A stretch of DNA of 64,000 nucleotides from Ferrimonas marina (GTDB taxonomy: Bacteria; Pseudomonadota; Gammaproteobacteria; Enterobacterales; Shewanellaceae): the NCBI RefSeq assembly GCF_900129905.1, contig NZ_FQXG01000006.1, positions 206,580-270,579 of the forward strand, written 5' to 3'. The notes under the pieces are model-generated. The model saw nothing but the letters and a program-made list of their open reading frames with translations. It did no database searches and was not told the DNA's origin. Below, in pieces: positions 51,993 through 60,935 of this stretch (position 1 is its first letter; each line of letters opens with the position of its first letter). The position numbers and the translations under genes were made by a program.

Positions 51993-52748
51993 TCAGAATT
52001 TGTAGCCGCGGTGCAGGGCGACCACGCCGTTGGTCATGTTGACGTAGTCCGCCTGGTCGAAGCCCACTTCCAGCATCATGTTCTTCAGGGTTTCCTGGTC
52101 CGGGTGCATGCGGATCGACTCGGACAGGTAGAGGTAGGACTCTTTGTCACCGGCGATCATGCTGCCCATCTGCGGGATCACTTTGAAGCTGTAGAAGTCG
52201 TAGGCCTTCTGCATCATCGGGTTGAGCGGCTTGGAGAACTCCAGCACCAGCAGCTTGCCGCCGGGCTTGAGCACCCGCAGCATCGACGCCAGCGCCTTGT
52301 CCTTCTGGGTCACGTTGCGCAGACCAAAGGCGATGGTGATGATGTCGAAGTGGTTGTCCGGGAAGGGCAGGGCCTCGGCGTTGGCCTGGACGTAGTTGAC
52401 GTTGCCCACCACACCCTGGTCCTGCAGCTTGGCGCGGCCCACCTTGAGCATGGAGTCGTTGATGTCCGCCAGCACCACCTCGCCGGTGTCGCCCACCAGG
52501 TGGGAGAACTTGGCGGTCAGGTCACCGGTACCACCGGCCAGGTCGAGCACCTTCATGCCCGGACGTGCTGCCGCGCATTCGATGGTGAAGCGCTTCCAGT
52601 AGCGGTGCACGCCGAAGGACATTACGTCGTTCATCAGGTCGTACTTGGATGCGACAGAGTGGAACACGTCGGCCACCATCTCCGCTTTCTTCTCAGCATC
52701 TACCTGCTGGTAACCAAAATGGGTTTTGTTGTCACCGCCGTCGGCCAT
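51993..52748 (-). CDS. ubiE: Ubiquinone/menaquinone C-methyltransferase UbiE
   Basis: A 251-residue SAM methyltransferase: TTHFGYQ-like N-terminus ([39 protein letters not shown]), SAM motif [34 protein letters not shown] and the C-terminal [11 protein letters not shown] typical of UbiE. It methylates both quinone types, fitting an organism with anaerobic menaquinone respiration. First gene of ubiE-J-B. Confidence 0.97.
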   Translation of the reverse strand: MADGGDNKTHFGYQQVDAEKKAEMVADVFHSVASKYDLMNDVMSFGVHRYWKRFTIECAAARPGMKVLDLAGGTGDLTAKFSHLVGDTGEVVLADINDSMLKVGRAKLQDQGVVGNVNYVQANAEALPFPDNHFDIITIAFGLRNVTQKDKALASMLRVLKPGGKLLVLEFSKPLNPMMQKAYDFYSFKVIPQMGSMIAGDKESYLYLSESIRMHPDQETLKNMMLEVGFDQADYVNMTNGVVALHRGYKF

Positions 52749-52886
52749 GGTGTCGAGATCCTGTGTTTGCTTCCTCAAGTGTCGGCACAGTCTACACTTT
52801 AACGCGACCAACAGAAACGGGGACAGGGCAAACCTTTGAGGTGGATAAATGAACTGTGACGCCGGGCCACAACCTCGGAATGAACC

Positions 52887-53552
52887 GTGCTGAGGGGGCT
52901 GCTGTTGCTGCTGTTTTTTCCGGTCTGGGCGATGGCCGACGACGTCGAAGAGAGCCTGCTTGAGTACTTCAATCCGGGCCGGTTATCAGCCTTTGAGGAG
53001 CGCTATGGGCCCGAGGGCAGGGAACGGCTGGAAGACCTTAAGGCCTGGGTGCTGGAAGAGCGCCGGACCGAACGGCCGGTGCGGGAACGACTGGACGTGG
53101 TAAACCGCTACTTTAATCAGTTCGAATTCGTTGATGACATCGACCACTGGGGCGTCGACGACTATTGGGCCACCCCGTTGGAGACCGTTGCCAGTGGCGG
53201 CGGTGACTGTGAAGACTTCGTCATCGCCAAGTACATGGCCCTGAGTGTGCTGGGCATCGACGTCGCCCACCTTCGCCTGATGTACGCCAAGGCGGTGGAG
53301 CTGAACCAGGCCCACATGGTGCTGCTCTACACCAACACCCCCGGAGACATGCCCCTGGTGCTGGATAACCTGATAGATGCCATCAAACCCGGCAATCGCC
53401 GACCGGACCTGGTACCGGTGTACAGCTTCAACGCCAAGGGGCTGTGGAAGGCCCGCACCTTCGACAACGACATCCGCCTCAAGGTGGGCGAGAGCGGTGT
53501 GGATCTCTGGGGGGAACTGATGGAACGGCTAGCCGAGGAGGCCAAGGGATGA
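52887..53552 (+). CDS. lapG: Periplasmic cysteine protease LapG
   Basis: A 221-residue bacterial transglutaminase-like cysteine protease. A signal peptide ([13 protein letters not shown]) is followed by [18 protein letters not shown], the catalytic cysteine in [15 protein letters not shown] (about C109), histidine in [10 protein letters not shown] and aspartate in [10 protein letters not shown]. LapG cleaves giant adhesins to release biofilms when c-di-GMP falls. Start is GTG 52887, a weak site. Coupled to lapD by ATGA overlap. Confidence 0.93.
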   Translation: MLRGLLLLLFFPVWAMADDVEESLLEYFNPGRLSAFEERYGPEGRERLEDLKAWVLEERRTERPVRERLDVVNRYFNQFEFVDDIDHWGVDDYWATPLETVASGGGDCEDFVIAKYMALSVLGIDVAHLRLMYAKAVELNQAHMVLLYTNTPGDMPLVLDNLIDAIKPGNRRPDLVPVYSFNAKGLWKARTFDNDIRLKVGESGVDLWGELMERLAEEAKG

Positions 53553-55477
53553 CGCTATACCGCTTACTGATGCTGACCCTGGTGCTGCTGGTCGGCATCC
53601 TCACCACTACCAATCTCTGGCTGTTCCTGCGTGGCTCCCAGGAGCTGCTCAATCACCAGCTGTCCCATCATGCCTTGGACACCGCCACCTCGTTGGGGCT
53701 GTCACTGACCCCGGTGTTGGCGGATGAGGACTGGGTGCTGGCCCAGTCGATGGTGGACAGCATCTTTGACAACGGCGATCTGCAGCTGGTGCGGCTGGAG
53801 AGCCTGGATGGCAGTCGGTCGATTGTGCGCAGCAGTCGGGTCGACATCGAGGGTGTCCCCGCCTGGTTCACCGCCATGCTGCCGCTGGAGTCGCCGTCGA
53901 TGATCAGCCAGGTCAATGCCCAGTGGCGGCTGGTGGCCGAGGTGGAGGTGCAGGCCAACGTGGTGGCGGGCTATCAATACCTGTGGGACATCAGCCGGGT
54001 GGCGATGCTGACCAGCGCGGTACTGGCGGCGGTGGCCCTGCTGGGCGGCGGCCTGGTGCTCAACCACCTGCTTAAGCCGTTGAAGCTTGCGGAGGAGCAG
54101 GCCCGCGGGCTGCGTCGGCACCAGTATATCCGGCAGAAGCACCTGCCCAGGGTGCGCGAGCTCAACTCCCTGGTTAGCACCATGAACCAGATGGTGGACA
54201 CCTCCGAGGCGATGTTTAAGCAACAGGTACGGCGGATGGACCGGCTGCGGGCCCAGACCCTGCTGGATGAGGAGACCGGGCTGGGCAACCTGTCCCGGGC
54301 TCGGCAGCGGCTGGAGCAGCAGCTGTCTGACCGGGAGATGGATGGCGGCATGCTGGCCAAGCTGCACCTGGTGGGGCTGGACAAGGTGGAGGTCAAAGGC
54401 GGGGTCGAGGCGGAGCACAGCCTGCTGAAGACCCTGGCCGGGATCCTGCGGGAGGTGACCTTACGAGTACCCAATGCCCGGGTCTACCGCACCGGTTACG
54501 CCGATTTTCAGCTGATGTTCCCCGGTGCCGGTCCGGCGGAGCTGGCCCAGGTGGAGGGGGAGATCCGCCAGCGCCTGGGAGTCAACCTGATGCAGGCCGG
54601 CGGCGACCGGGTGTTGATGGTGGCCACCCCGTACCGGCTGGATGAGAAGGTCGACCAGCTGGAGAGCAGCCTGGACCAGCTGATGGCGGATGCCCTGGCC
54701 AGCAACGAGCGCAGCCTGTTCCTGGTGGACTCCGGCGATCATACCGAGGTGCCGGAGCGGGCTGAGCAGGAGGCACAGATGGCCCGGATCCTGGCCAACG
54801 CCCCCAAGCTGCTGCTGCAAACCGCGCAAGATGGTAAAGGGGTACCGCTGGCCCATGAGATCCTGACCCGCTTCTACGATGGCGAGCGTTGGCTTTCCCC
54901 CGGGCCGGTAATGGCACTGGTGGCCCAGCAGCAGAACCATCAGCAGCTGGACATCGCGGTGCTGCAGGCGGTGGTCGCCCGACTGGAGGCCCAGCCGGAG
55001 TTGAACGCGCTGACCTACAACCTAACCCCGGAGTCGGTATTGGATCCGGTGTTCCTGGGTAAACTGCGCCAGGCGGTGTCCGGTTACTGGGACCGGATCG
55101 GCTTCGAGGTGCCGGAGCGGGCCTGTCTGATGGACACGGAGCAAACCCAACGCTTTGTCCGTGCCCTGGGGGACGCCGGTGCCAGGGTCTGGCTCGATCA
55201 CGCCACCCCCTCGGGGATGATGATGGTGACCAAGCCGGGGCTGTACGGCATCAAGCTGGATCCCGGCTATACCCAGGCGCTGATGGGCGATCCCAGCCAG
55301 GTTGACCTGGTGGAGTTGATGATCACCGCGGCGCACAGCCGGGGCATTAAGGTGGTGGCGCAACAGGTGGAGGACGCCGAGTTGGCCCAGCGACTTTGGC
55401 AGTTGGGGATCGACGGGGTCCAAGGCTTCGCGGTGGCTCCCCCCCGGCCGATGGGGGAGCAGGATGAGCCGTTATGA
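53549..55477 (+). CDS. lapD: c-di-GMP receptor LapD, inner membrane
   Basis: A 642-residue receptor: membrane helix 1 (about 5-28), periplasmic LapD/MoxY N-terminal output domain (DWVLAQSMVDSIFDNGDLQLVRLESLDGS), membrane helix 2 (about 150-175), HAMP-like S helix, a degenerate GGDEF domain (ARVYRTGYADFQLMFPG, no GGDEF motif) and a degenerate EAL domain (LAHEILTRFYDGERWLSPG instead of EAL). It holds LapG when bound to c-di-GMP. No LapA-type adhesin gene is in the window. Confidence 0.92.
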   Translation: MTLYRLLMLTLVLLVGILTTTNLWLFLRGSQELLNHQLSHHALDTATSLGLSLTPVLADEDWVLAQSMVDSIFDNGDLQLVRLESLDGSRSIVRSSRVDIEGVPAWFTAMLPLESPSMISQVNAQWRLVAEVEVQANVVAGYQYLWDISRVAMLTSAVLAAVALLGGGLVLNHLLKPLKLAEEQARGLRRHQYIRQKHLPRVRELNSLVSTMNQMVDTSEAMFKQQVRRMDRLRAQTLLDEETGLGNLSRARQRLEQQLSDREMDGGMLAKLHLVGLDKVEVKGGVEAEHSLLKTLAGILREVTLRVPNARVYRTGYADFQLMFPGAGPAELAQVEGEIRQRLGVNLMQAGGDRVLMVATPYRLDEKVDQLESSLDQLMADALASNERSLFLVDSGDHTEVPERAEQEAQMARILANAPKLLLQTAQDGKGVPLAHEILTRFYDGERWLSPGPVMALVAQQQNHQQLDIAVLQAVVARLEAQPELNALTYNLTPESVLDPVFLGKLRQAVSGYWDRIGFEVPERACLMDTEQTQRFVRALGDAGARVWLDHATPSGMMMVTKPGLYGIKLDPGYTQALMGDPSQVDLVELMITAAHSRGIKVVAQQVEDAELAQRLWQLGIDGVQGFAVAPPRPMGEQDEPL

Positions 55478-56500
55478 GGTCTTGCGACTAAGCCGGCCCT
55501 GGCAGTAGCTCAGCACCAGCTCCGCCAGCATCTGTCCCACCCGACGGGCGCTGCCCGGCTGGTCATCCGGTGCCCCCTCCGCCAGGTGCAGATAACAGGC
55601 ACCGGGCTGCTGGGCCAGGCGATGGACCAGGTAGCAGGCCTGATCCGGACTGATGCCCAGTCGACTGACGGCGGAACTGGGGATCTCACTGATGGCGTCC
55701 AGGTCGACCTCCACCCCCAGCGGCTGCGACGGCAGCTGAGCCAGCACGCTGGCCAGTACGTCCGCCAGGTTCGGCTGTTGCCATAGCCACATCCGCTGCA
55801 AGCTGTACCACTTCACCCCCGCTTCGGCCATGGCCGACATCGCCTCGGCGTTGTTCTTTTGCTCGTGCAGTCCCAGTACCTGGTAGTGATTCAGGTGGCC
55901 TTGTTGGCAGGCGTAGCGAAAGCCATTGCCGCTGTGGCGCCCCTCGGGACGGCGAAAGTCGGCATGCGGGTCCAGGTTGACTGCCGCCAGTGGCTGGCTC
56001 AGCGCGGCACTGGCCCCGGCCAGGATCGGCAGCGCGTTGTTGTGGCCACCGCCGATCACCACAGGTTCCAGCCCGGCGGCCACCACAGCCTGGATCACCG
56101 GGGTCAGGCGCTGATCCAGTTGTTCGGTCAGGGCCCGAAGCTGCTCAAGCTGGCCATGTTGGCTAGGGTCGAGCGCGTCGGCCTGTTGCATCAGGTCCTC
56201 AACCGCCAGGCTGCCCAGCAGCGCCATGCATCGGCCATCGAAGGCCGGGTTGGATTGCCAGTTGAGCCACTGGTCCAGAAACGCACTCCAGCCCCGCTCG
56301 GCCCCGCCGCGACCGCAGTTGGCCCGCGGGCCGATGGACTCGGGGACCCCCAGCAGCACAAACCGGCCCCCCAGCTGCTGCACCTCGGCCAGCCAGGCTG
56401 CCAGCGGCTGGCCCTGCCATTGGAGCATGACCTCACCCAGGCGTTGTTCGCCCGGGCGGGGGGAGAGGTGGCGGGTGGGATCAACCGGGTTCAGCGTCAT
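55472..56500 (-). CDS. Arginase/agmatinase/formiminoglutamase-family protein
   Basis: A 342-residue ureohydrolase-fold protein. Metal motifs are [11 protein letters not shown] (GGGHN, where most members have GGGHD/E), [13 protein letters not shown] (DPHAD) and [16 protein letters not shown] (DxD). The [24 protein letters not shown]-terminal segment is formiminoglutamase-like. The substrate is uncertain; the Asn change in the first motif may alter the metal site. It overlaps rraA by ATGA and runs convergently 6 bases into lapD. Confidence 0.85.
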   Translation of the reverse strand: MTLNPVDPTRHLSPRPGEQRLGEVMLQWQGQPLAAWLAEVQQLGGRFVLLGVPESIGPRANCGRGGAERGWSAFLDQWLNWQSNPAFDGRCMALLGSLAVEDLMQQADALDPSQHGQLEQLRALTEQLDQRLTPVIQAVVAAGLEPVVIGGGHNNALPILAGASAALSQPLAAVNLDPHADFRRPEGRHSGNGFRYACQQGHLNHYQVLGLHEQKNNAEAMSAMAEAGVKWYSLQRMWLWQQPNLADVLASVLAQLPSQPLGVEVDLDAISEIPSSAVSRLGISPDQACYLVHRLAQQPGACYLHLAEGAPDDQPGSARRVGQMLAELVLSYCQGRLSRKTS

Positions 56501-56982
56501 TCGATGTCCAGCGGGTCTTCCGACAGGATGATGCCGGTACTGTCGACGTAGAGGTGATCCTCCGGCATGAAGGTGACGCCTCCGAAGTTGACCGGGACGT
56601 CGAGCTGGCCTTCACCGTGCTGACTGGCGCCCACCGGGATGGACGCCAGCGCCATGATCCCCAGGTCCAGGTCCTCCAATGCGTCGACGTCACGCACCGA
56701 GCCGTAGATCACCAGCCCCTCCCACTGGTTACTGACCGCCAGGTTGGCCAGCTCCTGATCCACCAGAGCACGCCGCATGGAGCCGCCGCCATCCACCAGC
56801 AGCACCTTGCCCTGGCCATCCTGCTCCAGCGCCTCGGCGATGGCGCTGTTGTCCTCGAAACATTTCACCGTATGGATCTGGCCACCGAAGGAGGGGCAGC
56901 CACCGAAATTGCTGAACATCGGCTCAACCACGTCGATCTGATCGCCGTAGAGATCACAGAGTTCTGAGGTGTTGTAGTGCAT
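56497..56982 (-). CDS. rraA: Ribonuclease E activity regulator RraA
   Basis: A 161-residue Rra[70 protein letters not shown] and [10 protein letters not shown]-like [14 protein letters not shown]. It binds RNase E and dampens degradosome activity. AAGGAGCCC precedes the ATG; the longer upstream start is unsupported. Unusual downstream partner is the arginase-family gene. Confidence 0.96.
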   Translation of the reverse strand: MHYNTSELCDLYGDQIDVVEPMFSNFGGCPSFGGQIHTVKCFEDNSAIAEALEQDGQGKVLLVDGGGSMRRALVDQELANLAVSNQWEGLVIYGSVRDVDALEDLDLGIMALASIPVGASQHGEGQLDVPVNFGGVTFMPEDHLYVDSTGIILSEDPLDIE

Positions 56983-57178
56983 GGAGGGCTCCTTATCTGC
57001 GCCATCAGTCCTGACCAAATTAGCCAAAAAACATTGAAATGCAATGCATTGGCCAAAGGAGAGAGGGCGAGCTGGGGCCATTGTCACACAGTGGCCACAA
57101 AGCTGTCACACCGCAGTCGGTTCGATGTCACCGGGCTGTCATTCCAACCCCCTAATTTGAAATTGGAAACTTGGGGGG

Positions 57179-57703
57179 ATGACCATGTGGCAAAAACTCG
57201 ACAGCTTGGATCGTAACGCCATGACCCGGCTGCAACAGATGCCCGGTCAGGCGGTCTGGAAACCGACGGCGAGAGGGATCTCCCTCAGCGGTGACGGCGC
57301 AGGCTACCTGTTGTTCGCTATCCTGATGGCAGAGACCGGTGGCGCACGAGGGGTCACCTTCCTGCTGGCGGGGTTGGCGGCCTTTGCCGTCGAGTTGCCG
57401 CTGTACTGGCTGTTGAAGAACAGCCTCAAGCGCTGCCGCCCCTGTCACGTGATGGGGGACGTGGTTGCCACGGTTCAGCCCCACGACAAATTCAGCCTGC
57501 CGTCGGGCCACAGCGCGGCGGCCTTTATCTTTGCCTCCTTGCTGGCCTGGTATTGGCCGCCCCTGGCCCCTCTGGCGTTTGCCTGGGCTAGTTTGGTCGG
57601 CCTGTCCCGCGTGCTGCTGGGGGTGCATTACCCCGGCGATGTGCTGGCCGGTGCCACCCTGGGCCTCTGGGCCGCCCAGTTGGGACTGTCTTGGGTCGCT
57701 TAA
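57179..57703 (+). CDS. PAP2-family phosphatase
   Basis: A 174-residue membrane phosphatase with the three PAP2 motifs KNSLKRCRPCHVMG (about 80), FSLPSGHSAAAF (about 103) and SRVLLGVHYPGDVLAG (about 143). It dephosphorylates lipid phosphates such as undecaprenyl or phosphatidylglycerol phosphate. A second ATG two codons later is possible. It may form an operon with the glycosyltransferase 33 bases downstream. Confidence 0.92.
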   Translation: MTMWQKLDSLDRNAMTRLQQMPGQAVWKPTARGISLSGDGAGYLLFAILMAETGGARGVTFLLAGLAAFAVELPLYWLLKNSLKRCRPCHVMGDVVATVQPHDKFSLPSGHSAAAFIFASLLAWYWPPLAPLAFAWASLVGLSRVLLGVHYPGDVLAGATLGLWAAQLGLSWVA

Positions 57704-57735
57704 TCCATCAACCACCCGTTCTAGGAAGCCAATCT

Positions 57736-58797
57736 ATGCGCATTCTCTATGGTGTACAGGGAACCGGCAACGGCCACCTGACGCGCGCTCGCGTTATTGC
57801 CCCCGCCTTCGCCCGTGCCGGGGTCGAGGTCGATTACCTGTTCTCCGGTCGCCCCCGGGACAAGTACTTTGATATGGATATCTTTGGCGAGTTTGAGTGT
57901 CGTCGTGGCCTGAGTTTTGTCACTAAGGCCGGCAAGATCCAGATGGTAGCCACCGCCATGGAGAACCGCCTGTTGGAGTGGCGCCGGGACGTAAAGGCCC
58001 TGGACCTGTCCGGCTACGATCTGGTGCTGAACGACTTCGAACCGGTATCGGCCTGGGCCGCTAAGCTGCAGGGCAAGCCCTGCATCGGCATCAGCCACCA
58101 GAATGCCTTTAATCACCCGGTGCCGGTGACCGGCGACAGCTGGGTCAACCGGCTGATCATGAAACACTTCGCCCCAACCACCGTGGCCCTGGGCTGCCAC
58201 TGGCACCATTTCGGTTGTGACCTGCTGCCGCCCTTTATTGAGGCCATCGACCCCACCGATGAGCAAAGCGGTGAGGTGCTGGTTTACCTGCCGTTTGAGG
58301 AAGCCAACGACATCGCCCAGTTGCTGGGCCGCCTGCCGGCGCAGCGTTTTGCTGTCTACCATGGCAGTGAGCCCAGTGTCGAACTGCCTGCTAACGTGCG
58401 CTGGAGCGGTTTCTGCCGCGATGGCTTCCAGCGCGATCTGGCCCGCTGTCAGGGGGTGATCTGCTCCGCCGGCTTTGAGCTGGTGTCCGAGGCCCTGGTG
58501 CTGGGTAAGAAGCTGCTGCTTAAGCCTCTGCAGGGCCAGTTCGAGCAGTTATCCAACGCCATGGCGCTGGAGCTGCTGGGCGCAGCTGACACCATGAAAG
58601 GGATGGATCCGGACAAGATCGGCCAATGGCTGGAGGCACCGGGGATCGAGCCCATCGGCTACCCGCAGATGGGGGACGCCCTGGTGCAGTGGCTGTTGAA
58701 GAAGGAGTGGGACGACGTCGCCAGCCTGTGTCGCGCTGCCTGGCAAGATGCCCAGCTGCCGGAGGCCTGGAAGCACAAGTGGGCCACCGCCTACTGA
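57736..58797 (+). CDS. MJ1255/VC2487-type glycosyltransferase
   Basis: A 353-residue protein of the GT-B fold. The N-terminal MRILYGVQGTGNGHLTRARVIAP, GISHQNAFNHPVP and the C-terminal donor-site region GVICSAGFELVSEALVLGKKLLLKPLQGQFEQ match the MJ1255/VC2487 family related to MurG/UDP-glucosyltransferases. Acceptor unknown. Pairing with a PAP2 phosphatase suggests a lipid-linked sugar pathway. AGGAAGCC is upstream. Confidence 0.88.
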   Translation: MRILYGVQGTGNGHLTRARVIAPAFARAGVEVDYLFSGRPRDKYFDMDIFGEFECRRGLSFVTKAGKIQMVATAMENRLLEWRRDVKALDLSGYDLVLNDFEPVSAWAAKLQGKPCIGISHQNAFNHPVPVTGDSWVNRLIMKHFAPTTVALGCHWHHFGCDLLPPFIEAIDPTDEQSGEVLVYLPFEEANDIAQLLGRLPAQRFAVYHGSEPSVELPANVRWSGFCRDGFQRDLARCQGVICSAGFELVSEALVLGKKLLLKPLQGQFEQLSNAMALELLGAADTMKGMDPDKIGQWLEAPGIEPIGYPQMGDALVQWLLKKEWDDVASLCRAAWQDAQLPEAWKHKWATAY

Positions 58798-58812
58798 ACC
58801 GGCCTGACTAAG

Positions 58813-58843
58813 ACAACGCCACCGCTTGCGGTGGCGTTGTTGT
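58813..58843 (+). terminator. Terminator after the glycosyltransferase
   Basis: ACAACGCCACCGC pairs perfectly with GCGGTGGCGTTGT over a 2-base loop, followed by TGTTTC. Confidence 0.85.
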
Positions 58844-58955
58844 TTCTGCTCCGGGGCCAGGGGAGGCGGTGTAAGCTAAAGGGAGCGAGCAGCGTGGGTG
58901 AGCCCGGCAATGCTCGGTCGGAACAGAATGCTCGGTCGAAACAGAAGGAGAGGGG

Positions 58956-59303
58956 ATGGCGACAGCGTCACTGAGCCCAGTGCAGCGGGCAGAGTTGCAA
59001 CAGGCCCTGGAGAGCAAGCTGGCCCAGGCACAGCAGCGTTTTAACGAGTTAGACCAGGCCCGTCGGGCCAAACCGCCCTGTTACGCCGATGCCATCGAGC
59101 GAGCGTTTTATCAGACCCAGCGCCGTACCCAGGAGCAGCAGATGGAACGGGAACAGACACGAATCGAGGAGCTGCGTCAGGCCCTGGAGCGACTGGAGCA
59201 GGGGTGCTATGGCGTCTGTCAGCGCAGCGGTGAGCCGATCCCGTTTGAGCGTCTTCGGCTGATGCCCGAGGCGCGCTTTGCCGAGGGTTCTGGCCAGGGC
59301 TGA
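58956..59303 (+). CDS. DksA/TraR-like protein with a reduced zinc finger
   Basis: A 115-residue, coiled-coil-rich protein (residues 6-75) ending in a TraR/DksA C4-type finger: LEQGCYGVCQRSGEPIPFERLRLMPEARF. Only the first CxxC pair is present; the second is replaced by leucine-rich sequence, so zinc binding is doubtful. The DksA hairpin acidic tip (DxxDxA) is not visible. It may act on RNA polymerase without zinc. GGAGAGGGG precedes the ATG. Confidence 0.8.
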   Translation: MATASLSPVQRAELQQALESKLAQAQQRFNELDQARRAKPPCYADAIERAFYQTQRRTQEQQMEREQTRIEELRQALERLEQGCYGVCQRSGEPIPFERLRLMPEARFAEGSGQG

Positions 59304-59376
59304 TCCTGCACCCGGGTGAACCTGGGCCGCGACCACCTCGTAGGGAGAACCAGAGACCTATGGGCAAGGGGATGAG

Positions 59377-60825
59377 ATGGTGAGTGAGCAACCAAAGGTA
59401 CTGGTGCTGGGGGCCAGTGGGTTTGTCGGTGCCAACCTGGTACCGGCGCTGGTGGAGCAGGGCTATCCGGTGCGTGCCGCCAGCCGGCGTCCGGCGCAGT
59501 TGGCCCTGCGTCGCTGGCCGGTGGAGCTGTGCCGGGCCGACGTTTTGCAGCAGGACACCCTGGCCGAGGCCCTCGAAGGGGTCGATACCGTCTACTACCT
59601 GATCCACGCCATGACCGAAGGCGCGGGCTTCGACCAGCGCGAACAGCAGGGCGCCCGCAACCTGGCCGAGGCGGCGCAGCAGGCCGGGGTAAAGCGGATC
59701 ATCTATCTGGGTGCGCTGCATCCGGAAGGCGCCGATTCGACCCATCTGCGCAGCCGCAGCCAGACCGGTGAGCTGCTACGCAGTGGGGGCGCTGCGGTGA
59801 CCGAGATCCGGGCGCCGGTGATCATCGGGCCCGGCTCCGCTGCCTTCGAGGTGATGCGTGACTTGGTCTACAACCTGCCGGGCATGATCACCCCCAAGTG
59901 GGTGCGCTCCAAGATGGCGCCCATCGCCCTGCCGGATCTGCTCCATTACCTGATCGGGGTGTTGTCGGTGCCGCAAACCCAGGGCTGCAGCTTCGATGTG
60001 TGCGGGCCGGATGTGCTCAGCTACGAGCAGCAGATGCGGGCCTTTGGCCGGATCGTCGATCGACCGGTGAGGATCCTGGCAGTGCCCTTTCTCAGCCCGG
60101 GTTTGTCGGCGCGCTGGTTGCGCTGGATCACCTCGGTGCCCACCGGCATTGCCAAGGCGCTGGTCGGCGGGCTGAAGCAGGATCTGCTGGCGGACGACAG
60201 CGCCATCCAGGCCTTACTGCCTCGCGAGTTGATGGGCTTTGAACAGGCGGTGCGCTGGTCCCTGGCCCAGGAGCGGGAGCAGGTGGCCTCGGCGTCTCCT
60301 CCGCTGGCGTCACTGCTGCGCCGGCGCTGGCAACCCCAGTACGGCTTCTATGCCAAGCAGGATGGCGCCGAGCGGCTGATCGATGCCTCCCCCCAGGAGG
60401 TGTGGTCGGTGATCAGCCAGATCGGTGCGGCGCCACGCTACTTCGCTTTCGATCCGTTGTGGCGGATCCGCGAGGCGATGGATGCCATGGTGGGCGGGCG
60501 TGGGCTGGCCTACTACCGCCGCGATCCCCTTAAGCTGGCGTTGGGCGACCGGGTCGATTCCTGGACCGTGGCGGAGCATCAGCCTCAACGCCGCTTGACC
60601 CTGCTGTTCGGCATGAAGGCGCCGGGCATGGGCGGCCTGACCTTTGAGCTGCACCCCGTTGGGCGCCAGACTGAACTGCGCCTGACCTGCTGGTGGTACC
60701 CTTCCGGTGCCTGGGGCCTGATGTACTGGTGGGCGATGCTGCCGGCCCACATCCTGCTGTTTCGTCGCATGGTGGCCAACATCGGTCGGCTCAGCGGCAG
60801 CGATGCCCTGCCGGCACCGGCTTAA
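59377..60825 (+). CDS. NAD(P)-binding SDR protein with C-terminal DUF2867
   Basis: A 482-residue fusion. Residues 1-310 form an atypical short-chain dehydrogenase (VLVLGASGFVGANLVPALVEQG; DTVYYLIHAM; IIYLGALHP), and residues about 325-475 a DUF2867/polyketide-cyclase-like domain (RLIDASPQEVWSVISQIGA, WWYPSGAWGLMYWWAMLPAH). Such proteins are common but uncharacterised. Not operon-linked to the DksA-like gene in an obvious way. Confidence 0.87.
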   Translation: MVSEQPKVLVLGASGFVGANLVPALVEQGYPVRAASRRPAQLALRRWPVELCRADVLQQDTLAEALEGVDTVYYLIHAMTEGAGFDQREQQGARNLAEAAQQAGVKRIIYLGALHPEGADSTHLRSRSQTGELLRSGGAAVTEIRAPVIIGPGSAAFEVMRDLVYNLPGMITPKWVRSKMAPIALPDLLHYLIGVLSVPQTQGCSFDVCGPDVLSYEQQMRAFGRIVDRPVRILAVPFLSPGLSARWLRWITSVPTGIAKALVGGLKQDLLADDSAIQALLPRELMGFEQAVRWSLAQEREQVASASPPLASLLRRRWQPQYGFYAKQDGAERLIDASPQEVWSVISQIGAAPRYFAFDPLWRIREAMDAMVGGRGLAYYRRDPLKLALGDRVDSWTVAEHQPQRRLTLLFGMKAPGMGGLTFELHPVGRQTELRLTCWWYPSGAWGLMYWWAMLPAHILLFRRMVANIGRLSGSDALPAPA

Positions 60826-60830
60826 GCACG

Positions 60831-60890
60831 GCGACATAGGACATGGCGGCATAGGATACTGCGGCATAGGACACTGCGACAAAGCAAACG
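60831..60890 (+). repeat. Four degenerate 15-base tandem repeats
   Basis: Units start GCGACATAGGACATG, GCGGCATAGGATACT, GCGGCATAGGACACT and GCGACAAAGCAAACG, immediately after the SDR gene and merging into the terminator stem. A slippage product with no visible coding role. Confidence 0.75.
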
Positions 60891-60914
60891 GCGGCCGAAA
60901 GGCCGCCGTTTTTT
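60887..60914. terminator. Terminator with GAAA tetraloop
   Basis: AACGGCGGCC-GAAA-GGCCGCCGTT followed by TTTT. Confidence 0.92.
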
Positions 60915-60935
60915 CCGGCTGGGTGGGGCTGCGGA

